The notes: a model not told the origin generated them from the sequence alone. Positions 5,904-12,690 are shown, counted from the first letter of the stretch. The stretch: DNA of 13,358 nucleotides from CAVYPR01 sp052145775 (GCA_052145775.1 JBKQNY010000160.1:1-13358); one strand, 5' to 3'. A program made the numbers and translations.

Positions 5904-6656
5904 TCAGGACACCAGGTCAACACCCGAGTCCGCAGAGATCGCCACCCGCGGCGTGACGCCCACCAGTCGCTCGGGGAGGGGCAACGCCGTGCGCTCGGCC
6001 CACTCGACGTCGCGCAGCCGCTCGAGGCGCGGCTCGGCCCAGCCGGCCGACGCGGCCAGCTCGCAGAGGCGGGAGGGCGGGGTGCCCGTGCCGAGCGGGA
6101 GCGCGTCCCGCAGCGCCGACGGGTAGTCGGCGTGGTGGTGGGGCGGCTCGCGGCGCAGCCGGGCCAGCGTTTTGCGGGCTGACCCCCGCACCCGCTCGAA
6201 GGGGTCCACGTCGCCCCACAGGCTCTCGAAGAGGACGAGCCGGCCGAGCGGGGCGGCGGCCCGCCAGGCCCCGAGCGCGCCGGCGGGGTCGGGGAGCGTC
6301 CAGAGCAGGTGCCGCTCGATGACCGCGTCGAAGCCGTGGGGCGGCGACCCGGCCGGACCCACCACGACCCGCACCTCGAGGTTCTCGGACCGGGCGGCCC
6401 GGCGCAGGCGCTCGAGCATCTGCTCGGAGAGGTCGAGGGCCGTGACCCGGTGGCCGAGGCGGGCCGCCATGAGGGAGAGGAAGCCAGTGCCGGCCCCGCA
6501 GTCGAGCACCTTGGCGGGGGCGGGCGGAAGGAGCCTGGCCAGGGCGGACGTCCATGCCGCCCGGACGAGCGGACTCGTGGGGTGGTGCTGGTACGAGTCG
6601 TCGTAGGTGGCGGCGTCGTCGTCCCAGTACCGGCGGATCTCCTCCTCGGCCCCCAC
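5904..6656 (-). CDS. Class I SAM-dependent methyltransferase
   Basis: This 250-aa protein starts with an RRYWDDDAATYDDSY segment, typical of small-molecule methyltransferases, followed by motif I VLDCGAGTG at residues 50-58, the acidic Asp75 in VTALDLS, and a ERHLLWTLPDP segment at the motif IV position. The C-terminal half contains a likely acceptor-binding region (ARKTLARLRREPPHHHADYP) and ends with EWAERTALPLPERLVGVTPR. The substrate is unknown. GTG 6656 was chosen because it lies 2 nt after the stop of the DUF2889 gene, with GGGGAGGA further upstream. The open frame beyond it is only the shadow of that gene. The tight spacing implies one operon with the DUF2889 gene. Base composition is typical of the window's GC-rich part. 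Confidence 0.85.
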   Translation of the reverse strand: MGAEEEIRRYWDDDAATYDDSYQHHPTSPLVRAAWTSALARLLPPAPAKVLDCGAGTGFLSLMAARLGHRVTALDLSEQMLERLRRAARSENLEVRVVVGPAGSPPHGFDAVIERHLLWTLPDPAGALGAWRAAAPLGRLVLFESLWGDVDPFERVRGSARKTLARLRREPPHHHADYPSALRDALPLGTGTPPSRLCELAASAGWAEPRLERLRDVEWAERTALPLPERLVGVTPRVAISADSGVDLVS

Positions 6657-6658
6657 GC

Positions 6659-7717
6659 CTAGCCGCTGTCCTCCCCGGCGGTGACCCGCTGGTCGTCGGC
6701 CCAGCGCAGGAGGACGGCCACGTCGGCCAGGCTGCGCAGCAGGTCGTTCAGGTGCGTGCAGGTGCCGGTGCCGCGCAGGTCTCGGCGGACGAGTGCCCGC
6801 AGGTCGGCCAGGGGTGCCCCGACCATCGAGGTGGCCGAGGCCGCGGCCGAGGGGCACTCGGTGGCCGGCAGGACCCGGGGGTCGGCCGCCACCGACGTGA
6901 GGCGCCCGTCCCGCCGGTCCACCGTGGCGGCCACCGCGTACTCGTGGAGGACCGAGAGGGATGCGTCGGGCTCGACGTAGGTGTCACGGAACATGGCGTC
7001 GACGGCGGCCAGATCCCCGCCGGCCGACGGGGTCACGTCGGTGCGGCGACGGCGCCGCACCGTCCCGATGACGGGAGCGGGGAGGTCGTGCCAGGCGAGG
7101 AGGTCCCGCGGGTCGGCGAGGGGCAGGGAGGGAGGGCCGATGACGAGCGGCACTCGGCCCGTCGTGCGCGAGATCCGGACCATCTGGCCCTGGTTCGCCC
7201 AGCCGGCGCAGATGTCGGACATGTGGTCGACATAGGCGGCGCTCTGGCCCTCGGGGGCGATGGCCCGCTGGCGGGCGTAGCCCGAGATGAGCGAGGTGGC
7301 CACGATGTCGTCGAGGAGCATGAAGAGCAGGTTGGCCGGATCCTCGTCCAGGCCGGGCAGCGTCGAGAGCGCCTTGCGCAAGCTCCCCCGCAAGGCGAGG
7401 CCCTCCAGCGGGGCGAGGTCGGCCAGGGGGGGCGCGGCCTCCACCGTGCGCACGACCATGTCCGGGCCGGTCTCCAGCCGCACCTCCTGCAGGCGGACGG
7501 CCACCGTGGAGCCTTCGGCTCCGGAGAGCAGGTCCCGGCCGCTCGCCTCGAGGACCAGGGCGCCCTCATCGGTCCAGGTCCCGTCGACCGAGGTGGTCCG
7601 GCGCACGCCCGGCCGGCGCGGCCGGGTTCCCGAGACCGGCCAGCGGGGTCCGGGCACGACGGTGAGCGGCCGGGCACCGCCGCTGGTCTCGTCTGCTCTG
7701 GTCGTGCGTTCGTCCAT
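6659..7717 (-). CDS. DUF2889 family protein
   Basis: This 352-aa protein carries the hallmarks I associate with DUF2889: ICAGWANQGQMV (residues 169-180), LAWHDLP (207-213), VDAMFRDTYVEPD (239-251), VLHEYAV (256-262), RVLPATECP (281-289) and CTHLNDLLRSLADV (320-333) near the C-terminus. The family's biochemical role is not established. No signal peptide or membrane segment is seen, so it is probably cytoplasmic. The first 45 residues are basic and look disordered. I chose ATG 7717 because a TATGAT -10 lies at 7736-7731, inside the earlier in-frame Met codons. The methyltransferase gene follows 2 nt after the stop. The gene is divergent from the cyclase at 7807, sharing an 89-bp intergenic region. 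Confidence 0.8.
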   Translation of the reverse strand: MDERTTRADETSGGARPLTVVPGPRWPVSGTRPRRPGVRRTTSVDGTWTDEGALVLEASGRDLLSGAEGSTVAVRLQEVRLETGPDMVVRTVEAAPPLADLAPLEGLALRGSLRKALSTLPGLDEDPANLLFMLLDDIVATSLISGYARQRAIAPEGQSAAYVDHMSDICAGWANQGQMVRISRTTGRVPLVIGPPSLPLADPRDLLAWHDLPAPVIGTVRRRRRTDVTPSAGGDLAAVDAMFRDTYVEPDASLSVLHEYAVAATVDRRDGRLTSVAADPRVLPATECPSAAASATSMVGAPLADLRALVRRDLRGTGTCTHLNDLLRSLADVAVLLRWADDQRVTAGEDSG

Positions 7718-7730
7718 CTCGATCGACGAG

Positions 7731-7736
7731 ATCATA
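7731..7736 (-). promoter_or_regulatory. Candidate -10 for the DUF2889-methyltransferase operon
   Basis: TATGAT on the minus strand. A start about 6-7 nt downstream would leave a leader of only about 7 nt (GATCGAG) before ATG 7717. The -35 position is not recognisable. Confidence 0.35.
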
Positions 7737-7794
7737 AGCACCCCGGCGGGCTCCACCGGCCGGCCGGTGCGCCAACGGCCCTCCCGGAGCGTGG

Positions 7795-7806
7795 CACGAT
7801 CAAGGT
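7795..7806 (+). promoter_or_regulatory. Weak candidate -10 of a leaderless cyclase message
   Basis: CACGAT at 7795-7800 lies 6 nt before the ATG at 7807. It matches only the conserved A and T of TANNNT and is called mainly because the same spacing recurs at six other genes here. The AAGG at 7802-7805 is too close to the ATG to act as a ribosome binding site. Confidence 0.25.
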
Positions 7807-8493
7807 ATGCGAGTCCACCGGAACTTCGGCTTCGTGGACCTCTCCGGGTTCACGGCGCTCACCGAGAGCCAGGGTGACGAGCGCGCCGTCAGCGTGCTCT
7901 CCTCGTTCCGCGCCCTCGTGCGGGACATCTGCTCGCGCCGCGGGGTCCGGGTGGCCAAGTGGCTGGGCGACGGGGCCATGCTGGTGAGCGTCGAGGGGAG
8001 GCCGCTGCTGGCGGCGACGCTTGAGATGCAGCGGGCCACCTCCGAGGCGCTCCGGGCCGCCCCGCTGCGCTGCGGGGTCTCGGCCGGGCAGGTCATCTTG
8101 CACGAGGGGGACGACTACATCGGCCACGCCGTCAATCTGGCGGCCCGGTTGTGCGAGCTGGCTCCGGGGAAGGTGGTGTTCGCCACCGAGTCGATCCTGG
8201 GGGACCTGCCCAAGTGGGGCACCGTGCTCAGCACCGAGGAGAGCGCGGTCCGTGGCCTCGAGCACCCGCTCCTGGTGTCGCGGATCGGGCTGCGCCCCCT
8301 GGCGGGCGACGTCGCCCCCGACCCGATCTGCGGCATCCCCCTCACGGCGGCGGTGGCCGAGGAGGCGGCCCTCGACGGGCTGGGGCGCGAACTCTGGTTC
8401 TGCTCAGACAGCTGCCGGGACACCTGGGAGCGCCGCCCCCGGCCGAAGCTCGACACGGGGGGCAGCCCCCGCATCCCGCTCATCGGCAGCTGA
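7807..8493 (+). CDS. Class III nucleotidyl cyclase fused to a YHS-like domain
   Basis: This is a 228-aa protein. Residues 5-160 form a class III adenylyl/guanylyl cyclase domain with all the expected residues. The metal-binding aspartates are Asp11 (FVDLSGFTALTE) and Asp55 (KWLGDGAML). Lys51 and Asp103 sit where adenine-selecting residues are found. Asn110 and Arg114 (VNLAARL) are the transition-state pair. It should therefore convert ATP to cAMP, probably as a homodimer. Residues about 170-210 resemble a YHS metal-binding domain: PDPICGIPL, then ELWFCSDSCRDTW, with Cys175, Cys199 and Cys203. No membrane segment is present. The YHS part may sense a metal or redox state, which is inference. 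It is divergent from the DUF2889 operon. Confidence 0.85.
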   Translation: MRVHRNFGFVDLSGFTALTESQGDERAVSVLSSFRALVRDICSRRGVRVAKWLGDGAMLVSVEGRPLLAATLEMQRATSEALRAAPLRCGVSAGQVILHEGDDYIGHAVNLAARLCELAPGKVVFATESILGDLPKWGTVLSTEESAVRGLEHPLLVSRIGLRPLAGDVAPDPICGIPLTAAVAEEAALDGLGRELWFCSDSCRDTWERRPRPKLDTGGSPRIPLIGS

Positions 8494-8644
8494 GCCGCAC
8501 CCGATCCGCCGCGCCCGGCGCGGGCATCAGGTCAGTAGGGGATCGGGCGGACGACGCCGGCCGTGGGTGTCTCGGGACCGGCGCTTCTGACCACAGCCGC
8601 GCCCGTCGGTTCGCCGGCGGCCTCCGACCGCCACTCCTGGTGCG

Positions 8645-9421
8645 CTAGGCGGGAGGTCGCCGCAGGTTGAACCGCGCCCCGGCCGGGTCGGTCATGCAGG
8701 CCAGGACGCCGTAGGGGGTGTCGTTCGGCCCCATCTGCAACGAGCCGCCCAGTTTCTCGACCTTGGCGACCGAGGCTGCCACGTCGTCCACCGCCCAGTA
8801 GATGGACCAGTAGGAGGTGGCCCCCTGCAGCATGGACCGGCCGTCGGCCAGCCCGGCCAGCTCCCCCTCGCCCTCGGGGTTGCGCATCGTCGAATACCGG
8901 AACTCGTCGGTATCGCTCACCACGTCCGTCTCCCAGCCGAAGACCGAGCGGTAGAAGGCGACGGCGGCGGCGTGGTCGGTGGCGTACAGCTCGAACCAGC
9001 TCGGTGACCCCGGCTCCTCGATCACGGCGAACCCCGGGAAGGTCCCGGGCTGCCAGGCACCGATCTGGGCCCCTGTGCGGTCGAGCATGACGGCCTGCAT
9101 GCCCAGGTCGGCCACCGGTGCGGCCGGGGCCACCACCTGGCCGCCACCGGCCGCCACCTTCTTCAGGGTGGCCTCGATGTCGGGGGTCTCGAAGTAGACC
9201 TTCCAGGTGTCGGTGGCCTTCATGTCGCCCATGTCGCCCATGCCCCCGGCCACCGGGACGCCGTCGCGGGTGAACATGAAGTAGCCGCCGAATTCGGGGT
9301 TCGGCTCTTGGGCCTCCCATCCGAACACCTCGGCGTAGAACCGCCGGCTGCCCTCGACGTCCGAGGTCCACAGGTCGGCCCAGCAAGGGGCTCCGGAGGG
9401 GGCGTGGTCACGGGTGGGCAT
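8645..9421 (-). CDS. Tandem VOC protein of the CFP30B-like type
   Basis: This 258-aa protein has two VOC domains: residues 10-125 (PCWADLWTSDVEGSRRFYAE, FGWEAQE) and 138-257 (SWFELYATDHAAAVAFYRSV, FGWETD), each ending in a DxxGAxxG/F strand (DRTGAQIGAW, DPAGARFNL). The layout and length resemble the mycobacterial secreted 27-kDa antigen CFP30B and related glyoxalase-like proteins. No signal peptide is seen. Substrate and metal use are unknown. ATG 9421 was chosen for the strong AGAGGAA a few bases upstream; the frame extends further but without protein-like sequence. A Met-rich MGDMGDM stretch lies at residues 61-67. It stands alone, divergent from the second MmcQ gene. Confidence 0.88.
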   Translation of the reverse strand: MPTRDHAPSGAPCWADLWTSDVEGSRRFYAEVFGWEAQEPNPEFGGYFMFTRDGVPVAGGMGDMGDMKATDTWKVYFETPDIEATLKKVAAGGGQVVAPAAPVADLGMQAVMLDRTGAQIGAWQPGTFPGFAVIEEPGSPSWFELYATDHAAAVAFYRSVFGWETDVVSDTDEFRYSTMRNPEGEGELAGLADGRSMLQGATSYWSIYWAVDDVAASVAKVEKLGGSLQMGPNDTPYGVLACMTDPAGARFNLRRPPA

Positions 9422-9499
9422 GGTGGTTCCTCTCGTCCGAGTCGACCTCCCCACGGTATCGGACCCCTGCACACGATGGTCCGGCCGCCACGGCCACCT

Positions 9500-9534
9500 C
9501 TGACGGCTTGAGGGGCTCCGGGTAGTGTTCGGGC
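9500..9534 (+). promoter_or_regulatory. Candidate leaderless promoter of the second MmcQ/YjbR gene
   Basis: CTGACG (-35, 9500-9505), a 17-nt spacer, TAGTGT (-10, 9523-9528), then 6 nt to the ATG at 9535. It is the best-formed of the leaderless promoters in this window. Confidence 0.5.
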
Positions 9535-10005
9535 ATGGCCACCCTCGCCGACGTGGCTCGGGTGGCGCTGGCCCTTCCCGAGGTCACCGAGGAGGATCGG
9601 CGCGGGAGCCGCACCTGGTTCGTGGCCGGCAAGGCGTTCGCCTGGGAGCGCCCCTTCACCAAGGCCGACCTGCGCCGGTTCGGCGACGAGTCGCCGCCGG
9701 ACGGTGACATCGTGGCGGTGCGCGTCGCCGATCTGGAGGAGAAGGAGGCGGTGTTGGCCTCCGAGCCGCGCGGCTTCTTCACGATTCCACACTTCGACGG
9801 CTTCTCGGCCGTCCTCCTGCACCTTCGCACCATTCCGGCCCGCGCCCTTCGCGAGGCGGTCACCGATGCCTGGTCGGCCTGTGCCCCGCCCCGCCTCACC
9901 GACCCCGGACCGGCGTCGGCACGCCCGGGCGCAGCATCGGATCGTCCGAGCCGACCCCGCAAACCATCGAGCAACCGGCGTCCCCGAGGGGCCGGCCGTG
10001 CTTGA
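9535..10005 (+). CDS. MmcQ/YjbR family protein (second of two) with basic tail
   Basis: This 156-aa protein's first 115 or so residues are a clear MmcQ/YjbR (DUF419) domain: VARVALALPEVTEEDRRGSR, FAWERPFTKADLRRF, VAVRVADLEEKEAVLASEP, FFTIPHFDGFSAVLLHL and REAVTDAWSACAPP. Family function is unsettled. Residues about 117-156 form an unusual Pro/Arg/Ser-rich tail (SDRPSRPRKPSSNRRPRG) that family members normally lack. It may be a basic nucleic-acid-binding tail, or the product of a lost stop or a shift near position 9895. The start is fixed by a promoter with the -10 six bases upstream. The DUF1272 gene overlaps its end, so the two are co-transcribed. Confidence 0.85.
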   Translation: MATLADVARVALALPEVTEEDRRGSRTWFVAGKAFAWERPFTKADLRRFGDESPPDGDIVAVRVADLEEKEAVLASEPRGFFTIPHFDGFSAVLLHLRTIPARALREAVTDAWSACAPPRLTDPGPASARPGAASDRPSRPRKPSSNRRPRGAGRA

Positions 10006-10174
10006 GATGAAGCCGGACTGTGAGAGGTGCGGGCGGGAGCTCCCGAACGGCTCCCCGGCCGCCCGCATCTGCAGCTACGAGTGCACCTTCTGCGCCGACT
10101 GCGTCGAGCAGCTCGGCGGTCGATGCCCCAACTGCGGCGGCGACGTCGTGCTCCGTCCGACCCGACCTTCGTGA
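9998..10174 (+). CDS. DUF1272 zinc-binding small protein
   Basis: This 58-aa protein has eight cysteines at positions 8, 11, 25, 29, 32, 35, 43 and 46, arranged CERCG, ICSYECTFCADC and CPNCGG, as in DUF1272 proteins, which should bind two zinc ions. The role of the family is unknown. I chose GTG 9998 over ATG 10007 because GAGGGG (9986-9991) is well placed for it and family members usually begin with Met-Leu-Glu-Met. With this start the gene overlaps the MmcQ/YjbR stop by 8 nt, so translation is likely coupled. An uncertain ORF begins 3 nt after its stop. Confidence 0.8.
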   Translation: MLEMKPDCERCGRELPNGSPAARICSYECTFCADCVEQLGGRCPNCGGDVVLRPTRPS

Positions 10175-10177
10175 CCC

Positions 10178-10471
10178 ATGCTCGAGAGAGCGGTCCGCCG
10201 GCGGGGGAGTGGCGCATCGGAACCGGCGCCCCCCATCGCACTGCGTGCTGGGGCGCCCGGCGGGCTCGGGACCGTCTGGCGCAACGACCCGGGCCAGGGC
10301 CGGGTGGCCGTCCACCCCGCCAACGCCGACTTCACCTCGGCCCGGCTCCCGCCGATCGGCCAGGACTTCCTCACGGCCGTCCACCCCGCCAACGCCGACT
10401 TCACCTCGGCCCGGCTCCCGCCGATCGGCCAGGACCTCCTCACGGCCACCTACGCCGCCCTGGCCGACTGA
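10178..10471 (+). CDS. Uncertain ORF of 97 aa containing a duplicated 23-aa unit
   Basis: I do not recognise it. The ATG is 3 nt after the DUF1272 stop, so it could be a third gene in that operon. The first 25 or so residues (MLERAVRRRGSGASEPAPP) are poor in protein-like features. The rest contains GTVWRNDPGQGR and two copies of a 23-residue unit (VHPANADFTSARLPPIGQD followed by F/L-LTA), ending TYAALAD. The second copy plus this end looks like a natural C-terminus. The minus-strand frame across the same DNA is also fully open with GC-rich wobble positions (SWPIGGSRAEVKSALAGW repeated), so the coding strand, or whether the DNA codes at all, is not settled. It may be the tail of a decayed gene. 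Confidence 0.3.
   Translation: MLERAVRRRGSGASEPAPPIALRAGAPGGLGTVWRNDPGQGRVAVHPANADFTSARLPPIGQDFLTAVHPANADFTSARLPPIGQDLLTATYAALAD
10311..10448. repeat. Near-perfect 69-bp tandem duplication
   Basis: The units are 10311-10379 and 10380-10448. They match at 67 of 69 bases; the differences are T10367/C10436 and the last base. The unit is a multiple of three, so reading frames stay open through it on both strands. The near-identity suggests a recent event. Confidence 0.9.
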
Positions 10472-10483
10472 GCCGTCGCCCGC

Positions 10484-11314
10484 CTACCAGCCCCCGAAGG
10501 AGGGCGGCCGCCGTTCGACGAAGCTGGCGAGCCCCTCCTGGGAGTCCTCGGACCGGTTGACCAGCTCCTGTGCCAGCGCCTCGTCGGAGAAGGAGGTGGC
10601 GCGGTCGACGTCGAGGGCCCGGTTGGTCAGCCACTTAGCCACGCCGATGGCCTTGGTGGGGCCGGCGGCCAGGCGGTCGGCCAGCCGGCGCGCCGTCTCT
10701 TCGATCTCACCCTGGGGCACCACCTGGTTGACCAGCCCCAGGCGCAGCGCCTCGGCGGCCGGCAGGTCGTCACCGAAGAAGAACAGCTCCTTGGCCCGCT
10801 GGATCCCCACCAGCCGGGTGAGCAGCCAGGCCCCGCCGGCGTCAGGGGCGATCCCGCGGCGTACGAAGACCTCGATGAAGCGGGCCTCCTCGGCCGCCAC
10901 CACCAGGTCGCAGGCGAGGGCGAGGTGCATCCCGCCCCCGGCCGCCGTGCCGTTGACCGCGGCCACCACCGGCTTCTCGCAGTCGAGGACCGAGGCCACC
11001 AGCCGCTGCCATCCCTGGCGAATGAGACGGGCCACGTCCCCCACCGCCTGCTCGGGGGCGCCCTCGGGCCGGGCCGGGCCGGGGCGGTTGCCCCGCAGGT
11101 CGGCGCCCGAGCAGAAGGCCCGGTCGCCGGCGCCGGTGATGACCACCGCCCGCACCGCCAGGTCGGCCGACGCCTCGTCCAGCCAGTCGGCGATCTGGTC
11201 GCGCATGGCCGCCGTCATGGCGTTGCCGGCGTCCGGCCGGTTGAGGACGATCCAGGCCACCGCGCCCTCCATCCGGCGCAGCACGTCGTCGCCGGCGCCG
11301 TTCGCGGCGCTCAT
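10484..11314 (-). CDS. Enoyl-CoA hydratase/isomerase (crotonase) family protein, atypical active site
   Basis: This 276-aa protein has the crotonase fold. The two oxyanion-hole segments are present: AFCSGADL (residues 66-73) and NGTAAGGGMHLALACD (121-136). In standard enoyl-CoA hydratase a Glu follows GGG-x and a second Glu lies about 20 residues on. Here these positions hold His130 and Phe150. Asp158 in APDAGGAWLLTRLVG instead matches the pattern seen in PaaG-type and related crotonases. It therefore probably isomerises or hydrolyses a specific acyl-CoA rather than acting as a classical hydratase. The C-terminus has the usual SEDSQEGLASFVERRPPSF segment. It stands alone on the minus strand and is divergent from the VOC gene at 11423. 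Confidence 0.9.
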   Translation of the reverse strand: MSAANGAGDDVLRRMEGAVAWIVLNRPDAGNAMTAAMRDQIADWLDEASADLAVRAVVITGAGDRAFCSGADLRGNRPGPARPEGAPEQAVGDVARLIRQGWQRLVASVLDCEKPVVAAVNGTAAGGGMHLALACDLVVAAEEARFIEVFVRRGIAPDAGGAWLLTRLVGIQRAKELFFFGDDLPAAEALRLGLVNQVVPQGEIEETARRLADRLAAGPTKAIGVAKWLTNRALDVDRATSFSDEALAQELVNRSEDSQEGLASFVERRPPSFGGW

Positions 11315-11410
11315 GGGCGGGCCTCGCTCACGGACGGGAGGTTAGGCCACCCGCAGCGGCGCGGCGGTGACCGCCGGGGTTCGAGCGCGGCACGGCCGGG
11401 ACCGTCCTGG

Positions 11411-11422
11411 CAGACTGGCCGG
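11411..11422 (+). promoter_or_regulatory. Weak candidate -10 of a leaderless VOC message
   Basis: CAGACT at 11411-11416 lies 6 nt before GTG 11423. The match to TANNNT is limited to A and T. No -35 or ribosome binding site is seen. Confidence 0.25.
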
Positions 11423-11773
11423 GTGCGGCCGGTCGGCGTCCACCACGTGGCCATCAACGTCGCCGACGTCGCCGAGTCGGTCGACTTCTACACCGGGGTG
11501 CTCGGTCTGACTCTTCGGGGCGACCGCCCCGACCTCGGCCTGGCCGGGGCGTGGCTCGACGCCGGAGGCCAGCAGGTCCACCTCCTCGAGGCCCCGGTGC
11601 CCCGGAACCTCGGCCAGCACTTCGCCCTGTGGGTCGACGATCTCGACGAGGTCGTGGCCGAGCTGCGGGCGAGCGGTGTCGAAGTGAGCGACCCCGGCGG
11701 CATCGGGGCCGGTCGCCAGGCGTTCCTCCTCGACCCCTCGGGCAACGCGCTGGAGCTGCACCAGCGTTCCTGA
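11423..11773 (+). CDS. Single-domain VOC family protein
   Basis: This 116-aa protein has the two beta-alpha-beta-beta-beta units of a VOC domain: VGVHHVAINVADVAESVDFY, then QVHLLE, QHFALWVDDLDEVVAEL and LDPSGNALELHQ. Residues His8, Glu56, His66 and Glu111 are at the usual metal-binding places, so it is likely a metal-dependent enzyme acting as a dimer (lyase, epimerase or dioxygenase type); the substrate is unknown. GTG 11423 is the only sensible start before the HHVAINV strand. It lies between two crotonase genes of opposite strand, which makes a link to acyl-CoA metabolism possible but not shown. It converges on the crotonase at 11871 with 97 bp between. Confidence 0.85.
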   Translation: MRPVGVHHVAINVADVAESVDFYTGVLGLTLRGDRPDLGLAGAWLDAGGQQVHLLEAPVPRNLGQHFALWVDDLDEVVAELRASGVEVSDPGGIGAGRQAFLLDPSGNALELHQRS

Positions 11774-11870
11774 GCTGCGTCCCGGCGGGCAACCGACCGA
11801 CGGGTGCGCGTGCACAGCCCCGGCCCGGGCCGCTCCGCGTGGCGCGGCGGGCGTCCGACGGGCCCGGCGC

Positions 11871-12683
11871 TTAGCGGTTCTGCCAGACCGGGGGGCGCTT
11901 CTCGGCGAAGGCCCGCGGCCCCTCCTTGGCGTCCTCGCTCGAGAACACCTCGCCGGAGATCTCCGACTCGATCTTGTAGGCCTCGCGCATTGTGGTGGCC
12001 AGCCCCCGCAGCACCGACTCCTTGGTCTTGCGCACGGCGAAGGGCCCGTTGGCCGTGATGCGCTGCGCATAGTGGTAGGCGCGCTCGAGCAACTGGTCGG
12101 GGGTGGTCACCTCGTTGAGCACGCCCATCTCGAGGGCCCGGGCCGCTGTGATCTGGTCCGCACAGAGGAGGAACTCCATGGCCGCGGGGTAGGCGATCTG
12201 CCGGGGCAGGCGCACCGTCGTCCCGCCCCCGGCGAAGAGGCCGCGCTTGGGCTCCATGACGGCGAAGGTGGCGTTCTCCGAGGCAACTCGGATGTCGCAC
12301 CCCCCGAGCATCTCCATGCCGCCGGCCACGCAGGTCCCGTTCACCGCGGCGATGATCGGCTTGTAGAGCTTCACCCCCCGCAGCACCGCCTTCACCCCGT
12401 CGTCGAGGCGGTAGCCGCCCTCGAGCTTGGCGTCGCCGTCCTCGGCCAGCTTCTTCTGGAGGGCGGTGACCTGGGGGATGTAGGTCTTCAGGTCTGCACC
12501 GACGCAGAAGTCCTTGCCGACGCCGGTGATGACGGCGACCCAGAGGTCATCGTCCTCCCCGAAGCGGTCCCAGGCCGTGCGCAGCTGGAAGAAGTGCTCC
12601 ATGTCCATGGAGTTGCGGTGCTCGGGCCGGTCGATGGTGATGCGGACGACGTGGTCGTCGCCCGGCTCGAAGTGGACGGGCAT
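11871..12683 (-). CDS. Enoyl-CoA hydratase/isomerase (crotonase) family protein
   Basis: This 270-aa protein has the crotonase fold with both oxyanion-hole segments, DFCVGADL (58-65) and NGTCVAGGMEMLGGCD (115-130). It retains both glutamates of classical hydratases: Glu124 (GGME) and Glu144 (AVMEPKRGL). Hydration of a 2-enoyl-CoA is therefore plausible, though acyl specificity is unknown. The insert around residues 68-95 (IPQVTALQKKLAEDGDAKLE) is charged and helical. The C-terminal SSEDAKEGPRAFAEKRPPVW segment is normal for the family. The start ATG 12683 lies 7 nt after the stop of the amidohydrolase gene, so the two form one operon and probably act in the same catabolic pathway. Confidence 0.92.
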   Translation of the reverse strand: MPVHFEPGDDHVVRITIDRPEHRNSMDMEHFFQLRTAWDRFGEDDDLWVAVITGVGKDFCVGADLKTYIPQVTALQKKLAEDGDAKLEGGYRLDDGVKAVLRGVKLYKPIIAAVNGTCVAGGMEMLGGCDIRVASENATFAVMEPKRGLFAGGGTTVRLPRQIAYPAAMEFLLCADQITAARALEMGVLNEVTTPDQLLERAYHYAQRITANGPFAVRKTKESVLRGLATTMREAYKIESEISGEVFSSEDAKEGPRAFAEKRPPVWQNR

Positions 12684-12690
12684 GCCTGAC

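Noticed and set aside
6554..7987. Long plus-strand open frame (477 aa) across the methyltransferase and DUF2889 genes
   Set aside because: It is Gly/Arg/Val-rich, without domains, and lies antisense to two recognisable genes; an artefact of high GC.
9220..10241. Two long minus-strand open frames opposite the second MmcQ and DUF1272 genes
   Set aside because: Their sequences are Arg/Gly/Ser-rich while the plus strand encodes two recognisable families.
10311..10448. CRISPR-like repeat
   Set aside because: Only two direct head-to-tail copies with no spacers between them.
10020..11345. Plus-strand open frame (441 aa) opposite the crotonase
   Set aside because: Ser/Arg/Pro-rich shadow of the crotonase gene; no motif.
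11821..11832. CGGCCCGGGCCG palindrome between convergent genes
   Set aside because: No loop and no T-run; expected by chance in DNA this GC-rich.
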